Origin: a virus
IMG/VR virus record: IMGVR_UViG_3300042691_032310
Span: 1-23,913 of that record
Strand: one strand, 5' to 3'
DNA: 23,913 nt
Shown here: one piece after another, positions 15,149-20,934 of the stretch
How positions within the stretch are numbered: position 1 is the stretch's first letter
How the letters are laid out: each line of letters begins with the position of its first letter
Translations under genes and position numbers: made by a program
The notes under the pieces: generated by a model
What the model was told of the DNA's origin: nothing
Databases searched by the model: none
What the model saw: only the letters and a program-made list of their open reading frames with translations

Positions 15149-15430
15149 TTACTTGTAATAACAATAACTTATCAAACGAGCATGACCGAATTGGTCTATA
15201 ACTTGTGTAGACTCACAAAACTGTTGACGTTGCGGTACAACAACAGTTGGATGTGTTTGAACTACCACTGGTGCTTGATTTTGATATTGCTGCATCTGTC
15301 TTTCTTCAGTTAATCTATCAAAAATCCAATAACCTGCGATACCTGTCAAAATACCTTGTTCACGTGGTCCAAATGCAAACGCACTCGTAGACAAAGATGT
15401 TGCAATAATTAATGCAATTATTTTTTTCAT
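15149..15430 (-). CDS. Small exported protein with signal peptide
   Basis: A 93-aa protein. Residues 1-19 (MKKIIALIIATSLSTSAFA) form a standard Sec signal peptide with an AFA cleavage site. The mature part is short and polar, with QVIDQFGHARLISYCYYK at the end and two Cys that could form a disulfide. Likely periplasmic in the infected host. AAGGAG precedes the ATG and a dedicated early promoter is directly upstream. No family recognised. Confidence 0.75.
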   Translation of the reverse strand: MKKIIALIIATSLSTSAFAFGPREQGILTGIAGYWIFDRLTEERQMQQYQNQAPVVVQTHPTVVVPQRQQFCESTQVIDQFGHARLISYCYYK

Positions 15431-15453
15431 ATTTTTCTCCTTAGTGTAATGTA

Positions 15454-15482
15454 ATTATACACTAATTTATAATTAAAGACAA
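15454..15482 (-). promoter_or_regulatory. Sigma70-type early promoter (copy 2)
   Basis: On the minus strand: TTGTCT (15477-15482), a 17-nt spacer, TATAAT (15454-15459), then AAGGAG and the ATG of the exported protein at 15430. The spacer is AT-rich and resembles that of the tmRNA promoter (both contain TTAATT and AAATTAG). Confidence 0.8.
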
Positions 15483-15493
15483 CACTTTTTTAA

Positions 15494-15751
15494 TTATTTT
15501 TTGTTTATTTGCAATGCTGGAGCTGCTGGAGCAGAAACGGTATTCTTGCTAGAAGCTGCATATGCAACGCAAATAACGTCTTTTTCATTAGCATATGCAC
15601 AGCGAACTGCAACTGGATCAATTCCTTTAACAATTGCAGATTCAATATTTCTCTCTAGTGAATGCATTTCACTATAATTATAGTAACAGATAGAAATAAC
15701 CAATGTTACAAAAGAAATAAAAAGACATATTGTAGAAATAATGTAATTCAT
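15494..15751 (-). CDS. Small single-pass membrane protein
   Basis: An 85-aa protein with start MNYIISTICLFISFVTLVIS at 15749-15751, supported by AGGGG six nt upstream; an upstream extension to 15817 overlaps the neighbouring gene and lacks such support. Residues 3-23 form one membrane helix. The rest contains two Cys (VRCAYANEKDVICVAYAA) and a Pro/Ala tail. Probably anchored in the inner membrane with the body in the periplasm. Function unknown. Confidence 0.7.
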   Translation of the reverse strand: MNYIISTICLFISFVTLVISICYYNYSEMHSLERNIESAIVKGIDPVAVRCAYANEKDVICVAYAASSKNTVSAPAAPALQINKK

Positions 15752-15767
15752 AATAAACCCCTTTAGT

Positions 15768-15953
15768 TTACCAAGTACCATCATCGATAACCAATCTAAA
15801 CCAAACTGGTCCACCATGAATAGAGAAGCCGAAAATTACATCGTCTTCCAGTATACTTTCTGAACCAGTTTTAATTTTAAATTCCCAATGGTAAGGATTG
15901 AGAACAATTCCCATCCATATTCCAGAATATTTAAGATAAGTCTTTAACCTCAT
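15768..15953 (-). CDS. Small hypothetical protein overlapping the ClpP-like gene
   Basis: A 61-aa protein rich in aromatic residues (GIWMGIVLNPYHWEFKIKTG, FGFSIHGGPVWFRLVIDDG). It begins inside the last codons of the ClpP-like gene (23-nt overlap), with AGGA about 9 nt before its ATG. It looks like a small beta-sheet protein. No family recognised. Confidence 0.6.
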   Translation of the reverse strand: MRLKTYLKYSGIWMGIVLNPYHWEFKIKTGSESILEDDVIFGFSIHGGPVWFRLVIDDGTW

Positions 15954-16488
15954 CGCATAATCCTAATTTTTTAGCTTCAGTTGGGCTTAACCACATATCT
16001 TGCGGAGGAAGTAGAATCTCTCGAATTTTTGCCTCTGCCAATCCAGTACATTTTTTATAATGTTGTATCATTTTTTTAGTAGTTAAGTCGAACTCTTTTA
16101 CGGTTGCAAATAACTCGTGTTCTTTACCAAACGCACCCCAAGAATATTGATGAGAAAGAATAGAAGTGTTTGGTGTAAGAATACGATGCCCTTTAGTTCC
16201 AGCGATAAAAATCATTAATCCTGCTGACGCAATTTGACCAAGTCCAATAGTCCTGATTGGAATAGAGGATCCTCTCATAGCATCAATTAGTGCAAAAGCA
16301 GAATTAAGATCTCCTCCTGGAGATGTTATAACTAAATTTAGTAACTCTGGTTTTTTTTCATTAAAGTTACATTCAAATATCCACTCTACAGTTTGTTTCA
16401 CGGAGGATAATGAAATTTCTTCCATTAAAAGAAAATATGAATGTGAAGACTGTTCTTCTTTAAGCTGTAGATTTAATTTTTGCATCAT
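15931..16488 (-). CDS. ClpP-like serine protease
   Basis: A 185-aa protein with the ClpP/crotonase fold pattern. The catalytic triad is visible: Ser88 (GQIASAG), His113 (SILSHQYS) and Asp163 (PPQDMWLSPTEA). The spacing (25 and 50 residues) is almost that of E. coli ClpP. ITSPGGDLNSAFALIDAM at 54-71 is the usual substrate-groove strand. No signal peptide; cytoplasmic. It lacks the N-terminal processing region of host ClpP. It is not next to capsid genes, so a prohead-protease role is unlikely; it could act with host Clp ATPases or change host proteolysis (inference). Coupled to the upstream hydrolase gene by TAATG. Confidence 0.85.
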   Translation of the reverse strand: MMQKLNLQLKEEQSSHSYFLLMEEISLSSVKQTVEWIFECNFNEKKPELLNLVITSPGGDLNSAFALIDAMRGSSIPIRTIGLGQIASAGLMIFIAGTKGHRILTPNTSILSHQYSWGAFGKEHELFATVKEFDLTTKKMIQHYKKCTGLAEAKIREILLPPQDMWLSPTEAKKLGLCDEVKDLS

Positions 16489-17012
16489 TATAATTTTTCA
16501 CTTTCTTTATAAAAAATATGTCTTCCAACAACGGTAGTCTTTTCTAAATGTTTCCATTTAGGATTAACATAATCAGCATGATAATATAAAGCACCATAAG
16601 TTATGTCAGATATTTTATCATAATTGACATAAACATGAAGTGCTACTTCTCGTGCTTTCCAATAGTTGGTGCTTTGTTTATTATTTTTGGATTTGTTCTC
16701 ACAAAACCATGTAAATTGGCACGTATGGTTCACTTTTTGTTTTACTACACTACAAATATCTTTTGGAAATCTTGGATCTTGTAGTCTGTTCATGGTAACT
16801 AATGCTACAGCAACTTTACCTTGTTCTGGCTCATAACCAGCTTCATAGTAGATATTGTCTGCCAAACAATCAACTTCTTTTTGAGATTCTTCAGTTAATT
16901 GAGTATATCCGATAGTAAGTAATCTATCAACTATCTTTTTATTTGATGCAATATCATAAATGATAAAACTTGATGCAAGTAATATTAATATAAGGTATAA
17001 ACGTAATTGCAT
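16488..17012 (-). CDS. SleB-like cell wall hydrolase with N-terminal membrane anchor
   Basis: A 174-aa protein from the ATG at 17010-17012, chosen because AAGGAG lies 6 nt upstream; a frame extension to 17042 lacks support. Residues 4-23 are a signal or membrane anchor (LYLILILLASSFIIYDIAS). The rest is a Hydrolase_2/SleB domain: DCLADNIYYEAGYEPEQGKV with the likely catalytic Glu57, AVALVTMNRLQDPRFPKDIC, CQFTWFCE and a C-terminal GALYYHADYVNPKW block. Such enzymes cut the glycan strand of peptidoglycan. It could aid lysis alongside the GH19 endolysin at 20314-20934, or remodel the wall. Confidence 0.85.
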   Translation of the reverse strand: MQLRLYLILILLASSFIIYDIASNKKIVDRLLTIGYTQLTEESQKEVDCLADNIYYEAGYEPEQGKVAVALVTMNRLQDPRFPKDICSVVKQKVNHTCQFTWFCENKSKNNKQSTNYWKAREVALHVYVNYDKISDITYGALYYHADYVNPKWKHLEKTTVVGRHIFYKESEKL

Positions 17013-17034
17013 AATTATCTCCTTGTTGATGAAA

Positions 17035-17052
17035 GGGTGCACGAATGCACCC
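17035..17052 (-). terminator. Intercistronic hairpin with UUCG loop
   Basis: On the minus strand GGGTGCA-TTCG-TGCACCC forms a 7-bp stem with a UUCG loop, followed by only three T. It lies between the small gene ending at 17064 and the SleB-like gene. It may be a weak terminator or an mRNA-stabilising hairpin. Confidence 0.5.
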
Positions 17053-17063
17053 CAACAACCCTA

Positions 17064-17339
17064 TCAGGTGGACTTTTTGCTAGTCTTGTCTTGTATATTT
17101 GGGATTTGTGAAACGAAACCGTTTAATGTTTGCGCTTTAGCAATAATATCGATTTCACTTGGATATGGAGGAAAGCCAGGATGATCTGGAACAGATCCGC
17201 CATTTAATTTAGCAACTTCGACTTTGATTTGCCAGTCATTGCTAACTTGTTCACGTTTCGCATAATATTCTTCGGATAACATATCTTTCGCCATTTTTAA
17301 AAGTTCAAGGCGAATCTCGAACGGTGTCATGTTTGACAT
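17064..17339 (-). CDS. Conserved hypothetical T4-like phage protein
   Basis: A 91-aa protein: MTPFEIRLELLKMAKDMLSE, EYYAKREQVSNDWQIKVEVA, then PDHPGFPPYPSEIDIIAKAQ and TLNGFVSQ. I recognise the pattern from aquatic T4-like phages, where it is unannotated. Mostly helical and soluble, with a Pro-rich turn in the middle. AAAGG precedes the ATG, and a late-like CCTAAATA element lies about 72 nt upstream, suggesting expression late in infection. Confidence 0.75.
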   Translation of the reverse strand: MSNMTPFEIRLELLKMAKDMLSEEYYAKREQVSNDWQIKVEVAKLNGGSVPDHPGFPPYPSEIDIIAKAQTLNGFVSQIPNIQDKTSKKST

Positions 17340-17410
17340 AATAATACCTTTCTGTGTTGTGTTATGTGTAATGGTGATTTTGTAGGGTTCACCAACCCTC
17401 TGTGTAATAA

Positions 17411-17418
17411 TATTTAGG
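17411..17418 (-). promoter_or_regulatory. Candidate T4-type late promoter
   Basis: The minus strand reads CCTAAATA, the same octamer as the plus-strand element at 5901-5908, in the 84-nt gap upstream of the conserved gene ending at 17064. A 6-bp hairpin (17384-17399) lies just downstream of it. Confidence 0.4.
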
Positions 17419-17423
17419 AAGAA

Positions 17424-17612
17424 TTATTTCTTATCTTCTATCTTTTTCTTAGGTGTTGGTTTAATTCCTTTGGGTATAGGAGGACATTTACCATTTTTAT
17501 CTTTGCTTACGCAATTTACTACGTCTACTGATTTAATATCTTTTTTTCCATGCACATTAGCAAAACAAGTAATGGAAAATATTATCATGATCATTGCTAG
17601 TAATAACTTCAA
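17424..17612 (-). CDS. Small exported protein (TTG start)
   Basis: A 62-aa protein. The TTG at 17610-17612 is chosen because AGGAG lies 7 nt upstream and the codon overlaps the previous stop (TTGA). Residues 1-18 (MKLLLAMIMIIFSITCFA) form a signal peptide. The mature part is Lys/Pro-rich with two Cys (VVNCVSKDKNGKCPP), ending in a charged tail. Probably periplasmic. Function unknown. Confidence 0.7.
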   Translation of the reverse strand: MKLLLAMIMIIFSITCFANVHGKKDIKSVDVVNCVSKDKNGKCPPIPKGIKPTPKKKIEDKK

Positions 17613-18097
17613 TGTGGTTCTCCTATGAAATTAAATTTAATATGCGGATGATTATTAATAAGTTCTTTCCATCTTGATCTCCAAACAATCACATTCTTAC
17701 CAATATCTATCGATCGACTATCAACAAACTGATGTGTGTAACTATCAGTATTATTTACAAATAAAGAATCACATCCATAGACGTCAACCTCTGTTGCACC
17801 AAGTTGTATAACTATTCTTGTTGCAGCGTGACCAGTAGAATCATATTCTTGTATTGGGTCAAAAAGTTCAATTAAATAATTAATAAATTTATCACGATTT
17901 TTTAATTCTCTCCATGCATTTCTACTACAATAAAATTTAATTGGAGTTTCAAATTTATTTAAAACTTCAACATCCAATATAACAGTAGAATCTACTTGTG
18001 TCCATGGTATGTTACACCCTATAACATAATCATACTTGTTTGTCTGATTATGATACATAACTCTAGAATTTCCATTACAAAGAACTGCTGTTTTCAT
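17609..18097 (-). CDS. MptE/DUF115-like or glycosyltransferase-like protein
   Basis: A 162-aa protein starting MKTAVLCNGNSRVMYHNQ. The Gly-Asn-Ser motif near 8-12, the strand-turn DYVIGCNIPW (about 24-33), TGHAATRIVIQLGATEVDVY and GCDSLF (about 108-113) resemble the Rossmann-like DUF115/MptE fold, seen in glycan-modifying and pterin-related enzymes. The substrate cannot be deduced. The start overlaps the stop of the methyltransferase gene (ATGA), so the two probably act together, for example on a small molecule or surface glycan (inference). Confidence 0.55.
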   Translation of the reverse strand: MKTAVLCNGNSRVMYHNQTNKYDYVIGCNIPWTQVDSTVILDVEVLNKFETPIKFYCSRNAWRELKNRDKFINYLIELFDPIQEYDSTGHAATRIVIQLGATEVDVYGCDSLFVNNTDSYTHQFVDSRSIDIGKNVIVWRSRWKELINNHPHIKFNFIGEPH

Positions 18098-18639
18098 CTG
18101 TCTTTAAACATATTAATCTTGTTGTTACATAAAATTGCTTTTCCATTACCTTTACCATAAACATACATAAGTGTTAATATATTTGCATGCGGTAATGTCT
18201 GCTTAACCCACCAGTCAAGAGATTTTAGTGTAACGTGTGCATTTCTACCGTCTGGTAAAAAAGAATCTGCTAATGTATTACATATTCCAAGATAGACAAA
18301 CTTTTCTGCCTTAGAATAAATTTGTTTTATAATCTCACCAACATCTTGTTCTTCAATATGTTCAAGCACATCTGTGCAAATTACTGCATCAAATTTGCCC
18401 TGTGGTAGTATTGAGTATTCTTCAACTGCTGGATCATAAAGAGATGGCATAATTCCATAGAAATAAGTTTCATGTAATTTTTCTTTATGATATTGTATTG
18501 CTTTACCACAACCATAATCTAAAATAGTTTTACAATTGGTCAAATACTGACGAATGTTATCTTTATGAATGGTTAGTGCTGAACCTGCATAAAGGTTTTT
18601 ATCTTTATGCATTTCTTTATATTGTTCTACTAAATTCAT
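18094..18639 (-). CDS. Class I SAM-dependent methyltransferase
   Basis: A 181-aa protein. Motif I is ILDYGCGKA (39-47), the SAM-binding glycine loop; VICTDVLEHI (about 86-95) is the usual post-motif II block. The family acts on small molecules, sugars or proteins; no DNA-methyltransferase motif (DPPY or PC) is seen. It starts about 15 nt after the tmRNA coding piece and may be read from the tmRNA promoter. Its stop overlaps the next gene (ATGA). Confidence 0.8.
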   Translation of the reverse strand: MNLVEQYKEMHKDKNLYAGSALTIHKDNIRQYLTNCKTILDYGCGKAIQYHKEKLHETYFYGIMPSLYDPAVEEYSILPQGKFDAVICTDVLEHIEEQDVGEIIKQIYSKAEKFVYLGICNTLADSFLPDGRNAHVTLKSLDWWVKQTLPHANILTLMYVYGKGNGKAILCNNKINMFKDR

Positions 18640-18658
18640 AACAACCTATAAAATTGGT

Positions 18659-18827
18659 GGTAAGTTATTCTGTTACGAGGAAACTTACCGAAACCCTAAG
18701 CAGCGTTTAGGCTGCTAATGCGTAAACTTCATCGTTTGCGTTTACTTTGATTTGCTTCATTTACGACGATCGCCTGTCGTGCTGTCCACTCTGTTACTCA
18801 TTGCCCTGTCGAAACCTAGTCATCCCC
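18659..18827 (-). other. tmRNA coding piece (5' end of mature tmRNA with tag reading frame)
   Basis: It begins with G at 18827 and holds the D-loop-like start (GACTAGGTTTCGACAGGG), the upstream sequence AGTAAAC before the resume codon, and the tag. An 8-bp hairpin (18659-18666 with 18682-18689, GGTAAGTT / AACTTACC on the minus strand) closes the 3' end. That hairpin may be a remnant pseudoknot stem or a transcription stop; the following T-run is short. Confidence 0.85.
18707..18739 (-). other. tmRNA proteolysis tag ANDEVYALAA
   Basis: Resume codon GCA at 18737-18739, then AAC GAT GAA GTT TAC GCA, TTA GCA GCC and stop TAA at 18707-18709. With the charged alanine the tag is A-ANDEVYALAA, ending ALAA, the signal read by ClpXP. 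It is closer to the gamma/betaproteobacterial ANDExYALAA type than to the longer tags usual for alphaproteobacteria. Confidence 0.93.
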
Positions 18828-18889
18828 ATCAGAAGTATATTGCCACTTTCGTGTTTGCTTCCAGAATACTCGGATCGTCAATATACTTT
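18828..18889 (-). other. tmRNA intervening segment (removed between acceptor CCA and 5' G)
   Basis: 62 nt join the CCA end to the 5' G of the coding piece. The segment closes on itself through a perfect 10-bp stem (18833-18842 with 18879-18888, AAGTATATTG / CAATATACTT), which would stack on the acceptor stem. This is the expected precursor form of permuted tmRNA genes. Encoded CCA means no nucleotidyltransferase is needed. Confidence 0.85.
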
Positions 18890-18953
18890 TGGTGGAGATG
18901 GTGGGAATCGAACCCACGTCCAGAACACCTTTCTCATCGCTTCATACAGCAAT
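18890..18953 (-). other. tmRNA acceptor piece
   Basis: About 64 nt from the predicted transcription start near 18953 to the encoded CCA (18890-18892). It contains GATGAGAAAGGTGTTCTGGAC, the T arm and the 3' acceptor strand. Its 5' end may be trimmed; the exact mature start is not visible. Confidence 0.8.
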
Positions 18954-18960
18954 TCTATTA

Positions 18961-18989
18961 ATTATACTCTAATTTAGAATTAAAAGCAA
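18961..18989 (-). promoter_or_regulatory. Sigma70-type promoter of the tmRNA gene (copy 3)
   Basis: On the minus strand: TTGCTT (18984-18989), a 17-nt spacer (TTAATTCTAAATTAGAG), TATAAT (18961-18966). Transcription would start near 18953, directly at the tmRNA acceptor piece. It closely resembles the early promoters at 15116-15144 and 15454-15482, so the tmRNA is probably made early. Confidence 0.85.
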
Positions 18990-18990
18990 A

Positions 18991-19284
18991 TTATTCTGTC
19001 TCTGGTTTAAATAATTTAGCATTTATAACTGCAAAATCTCCAGGAACATTAGGATTATCCCAATCGATTCTTACGTGTTTGTCATTGTCAATAAATTTCC
19101 AACACCCACGAATATAAACTCCATCAGATCTTTGAACTACTGCACGTGAACCTGTTAATGTATTAACAAGACATGATTCTGCAGAAAGAACTATTCTAAC
19201 ATCTGATGTATAATTATAAACCATATATGATTTTGCAAAAACAACGACTGGAACTAAAACAAATAGAAATATTAGTGCTCTCAT
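18991..19284 (-). CDS. Small exported Cys-pair protein (paralogue of 19281-19676)
   Basis: A 97-aa protein with a signal peptide (MRALIFLFVLVPVVVFA). The mature part has VLSAESCLVN, a short gap to SRAVVQRSDGVYIRGCW, then RIDWDN and a C-terminal KLFKPETE. The two Cys are about 24 residues apart and may form a disulfide. The neighbouring gene has the same LxxxxC ... A ... DGxI..GCW ... W ... FKP layout, so the two are probably related. Likely periplasmic. Its ATG overlaps the neighbour's stop (ATGA). Function unknown. Confidence 0.75.
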   Translation of the reverse strand: MRALIFLFVLVPVVVFAKSYMVYNYTSDVRIVLSAESCLVNTLTGSRAVVQRSDGVYIRGCWKFIDNDKHVRIDWDNPNVPGDFAVINAKLFKPETE

Positions 19285-19676
19285 ATATTGTTCTCTGTTT
19301 TATATGGTTTGAACTGATTTTGTGCATATGTTGTTAAATCACCAGTATGCCAAATAACATTTACCAATGGAACTATTTTTATATTTGGATCGCCAACTGG
19401 AGCATCTTGTATATTAGGAGTATTCCAACATCCTTCATGAATGGTTCCGTCTGGTTCAGTAGCATATGCTCTACTAGAAAATTGTTTTTTAATTTTATCT
19501 TCTAGTTTACATTCATCAAGTGTCAATATAATTTGGCCACCTGCTTCATTTGGCATTGATAATTCTTTATATTGACTATAATCAATTGCGCTCGCATCAT
19601 CTATCATGAAAAAAAATAAAACTGCAGTGACAAATAAAATTACATAATAAATTATGTTTTTTATAAATTCTTGCAT
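19281..19676 (-). CDS. Membrane-anchored Cys-pair protein
   Basis: A 131-aa protein. Residues 8-30 form a membrane anchor or signal (IIYYVILFVTAVLFFFMIDDA). The outer part has IILTLDECKLED, SSRAYATEPDGTIHEGCW, NVIWHTGD and NQFKPYKTE, matching block by block the protein at 18991-19284. The start ATG lies inside the end of the nuclease gene (16-nt overlap). Probably faces the periplasm. Function unknown. Confidence 0.75.
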   Translation of the reverse strand: MQEFIKNIIYYVILFVTAVLFFFMIDDASAIDYSQYKELSMPNEAGGQIILTLDECKLEDKIKKQFSSRAYATEPDGTIHEGCWNTPNIQDAPVGDPNIKIVPLVNVIWHTGDLTTYAQNQFKPYKTENNI

Positions 19677-20314
19677 CTTCGATATTCCTCCCTTAATGAG
19701 ATAAATCCATTAATCCAATCGTCTCGTTTTTCTTTGAAAATTAATGGTGTGCTATTTTCTACTGCCATTATAATCACGAGGCGATTCACTGGAATACGAG
19801 TTAATTCTTCAAAAGCAACTGCATATGCTGCAGTCTGCATAAAATAATTATGTATGTCGTCTCTTTTCTTTACTCTCGATGATGTCTTAAAATCAATAAT
19901 CGAGAGATTACCTTCATATTCTGCAATACAATCAACAGTTCCTGCTACTTTTAAATAGTCAGAGTATAATGGTGATTCTAATGCATGAATATTGTCTATC
20001 CTATCAAGATAAGGAATAATACTACTAAACATTTCCTTATCAAATATATCTGGAACAATATTTTCACCCAACAAATAATGTTCACAAAGATTATGTATTC
20101 TTGTGCCTCTAATTGCAGCACGATTAGAAACTCTGTTGGCTTCTTCATCACCAACACGTTTTCTCCATTCTAAAATGGAATCTTTATTATATAAACTGGT
20201 AACAGTTGTTACACTTGGATAAGAAAAACCCGATGGTGTTAAATATGTTCTAGATCCATCGTGGTTTGTCTCACGTTTCAATTCACCGAATTCATGATGT
20301 ATAAATGTTTTCAT
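19661..20314 (-). CDS. PD-(D/E)XK nuclease, RecB/Cas4-like
   Basis: A 217-aa protein. Early RGTRIHNLCEHYL gives His74 and Glu78. The active-site core is VAGTVDCIAEYEGNLSIIDFKTS with Asp128, Asp141 and Lys143. The later QTAAYAVAFEE block is the usual RecB-family Gln-Tyr motif. This is the PDDEXK_1 exonuclease type found in many phages, likely for recombination, repair or host DNA turnover. There is no Cys cluster for an iron-sulphur centre like that of Cas4. The ATG overlaps the endolysin stop (TAATG). Confidence 0.85.
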   Translation of the reverse strand: MKTFIHHEFGELKRETNHDGSRTYLTPSGFSYPSVTTVTSLYNKDSILEWRKRVGDEEANRVSNRAAIRGTRIHNLCEHYLLGENIVPDIFDKEMFSSIIPYLDRIDNIHALESPLYSDYLKVAGTVDCIAEYEGNLSIIDFKTSSRVKKRDDIHNYFMQTAAYAVAFEELTRIPVNRLVIIMAVENSTPLIFKEKRDDWINGFISLREEYRRCKNL

Positions 20315-20934
20315 TATGCCAATAAATGGATAGCTTCCTTGTAATGTTTAATTCTATCTTCAAGTCCAATATAACCACCGTTAATCTTTTTGGTCATAGT
20401 TTTTATATCACCAGCATCTGCTTCACGATTTAACTTGTTTTTATTCCAAAACCAAATAGCAGACATCAACGCAAAATCTTTATCTGATGTAACCCAATCA
20501 GGATTCTCAAAAAGATTTTCCCAATCTTCAAACATATCCTGTGCAAAAGAACGATAGTTATCTTTTCCAGTTAGTTGTATTGGTCCACGTCCACGATATT
20601 TCCAACCATCTCCAGATGACTCTGGTCCATTGCCCATACGGTTAGCATATACTTTATTAGCAATCTTTTCTGGTTTACGTGCATAAGGTTGTGCAGATTC
20701 AAGTGTAGGAAAATACTTCTTGAAAGTTAAACACAACCCTTGTGCAGAATAATTAAGGTTTTCTTGAAAAATAGTCCATCCACCAGATTCATGTCCACAT
20801 TGTGCTAAAAAAGCAGCTACACGTTTTGGAGTGTTAATCTCATATGTGAGAAATACTGCATTCATAGAATCAACCCAAGATTGTGGATCTTGGGCTTTTG
20901 GAAATAAATGGTGGAATTGTTCTACTGTAATCAT
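20314..20934 (-). CDS. GH19 chitinase-like endolysin
   Basis: A 206-aa protein, a single GH19 domain without a signal peptide. The first catalytic Glu is Glu49 (AQCGHESGGW), followed by NLNYSAQGL. A second acid, Glu105, lies in ANRMGNGPESSGDGWKYRGR, and GPIQLTGKDNY follows. GH19 endolysins cut the glycan strand of peptidoglycan. Lacking a signal peptide, it needs a holin: the 37-aa membrane protein ending at 20931 overlaps it (ATGA) and is the obvious candidate. Probably transcribed late from the CATAAATA element at 22104. Confidence 0.9.
   Translation of the reverse strand: MITVEQFHHLFPKAQDPQSWVDSMNAVFLTYEINTPKRVAAFLAQCGHESGGWTIFQENLNYSAQGLCLTFKKYFPTLESAQPYARKPEKIANKVYANRMGNGPESSGDGWKYRGRGPIQLTGKDNYRSFAQDMFEDWENLFENPDWVTSDKDFALMSAIWFWNKNKLNREADAGDIKTMTKKINGGYIGLEDRIKHYKEAIHLLA

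Larger units (their letters stand above)
18655..18954 (-). ncRNA. ssrA: Circularly permuted (two-piece) tmRNA precursor
   Basis: Read on the minus strand from a strong promoter, the order is acceptor piece, intervening segment, coding piece. The acceptor piece ends CATCTCC-A-CCA at 18890 and has the T arm GTGGG-TTCGATT-CCCAC. The coding piece starts GGGGATGACTAGGTTTCGAC at 18827, the hallmark tmRNA 5' end. The two ends pair as a 7-bp acceptor stem with a G.U at the third pair, the alanine identity element. The coding piece carries a tag frame ending in a stop, followed by CTGCTTAG as in bacterial tmRNAs. This order is that of the permuted tmRNAs of alphaproteobacteria, some cyanobacteria and some betaproteobacteria. 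Mature RNAs would need host processing and SmpB; no smpB is in the window. The 3' limit is approximate. Confidence 0.95.

Noticed and set aside
17384-17399. 6-bp hairpin AGGGTT/AACCCT considered as a terminator
   Set aside because: The stem is short and is followed by no T-run on either strand.
18747-18977. Plus-strand open frames with GGDGGNRTHV and WWRWWESNPRP-like peptides
   Set aside because: These are antisense translations of the tmRNA acceptor arm and T loop, a well-known source of false proteins; the RNA gene explains the sequence.
18640-18990. Glutamine-type or other riboswitch controlling the tmRNA
   Set aside because: The promoter lies immediately upstream of the acceptor piece, leaving no leader, and I saw no conserved riboswitch core on either side.
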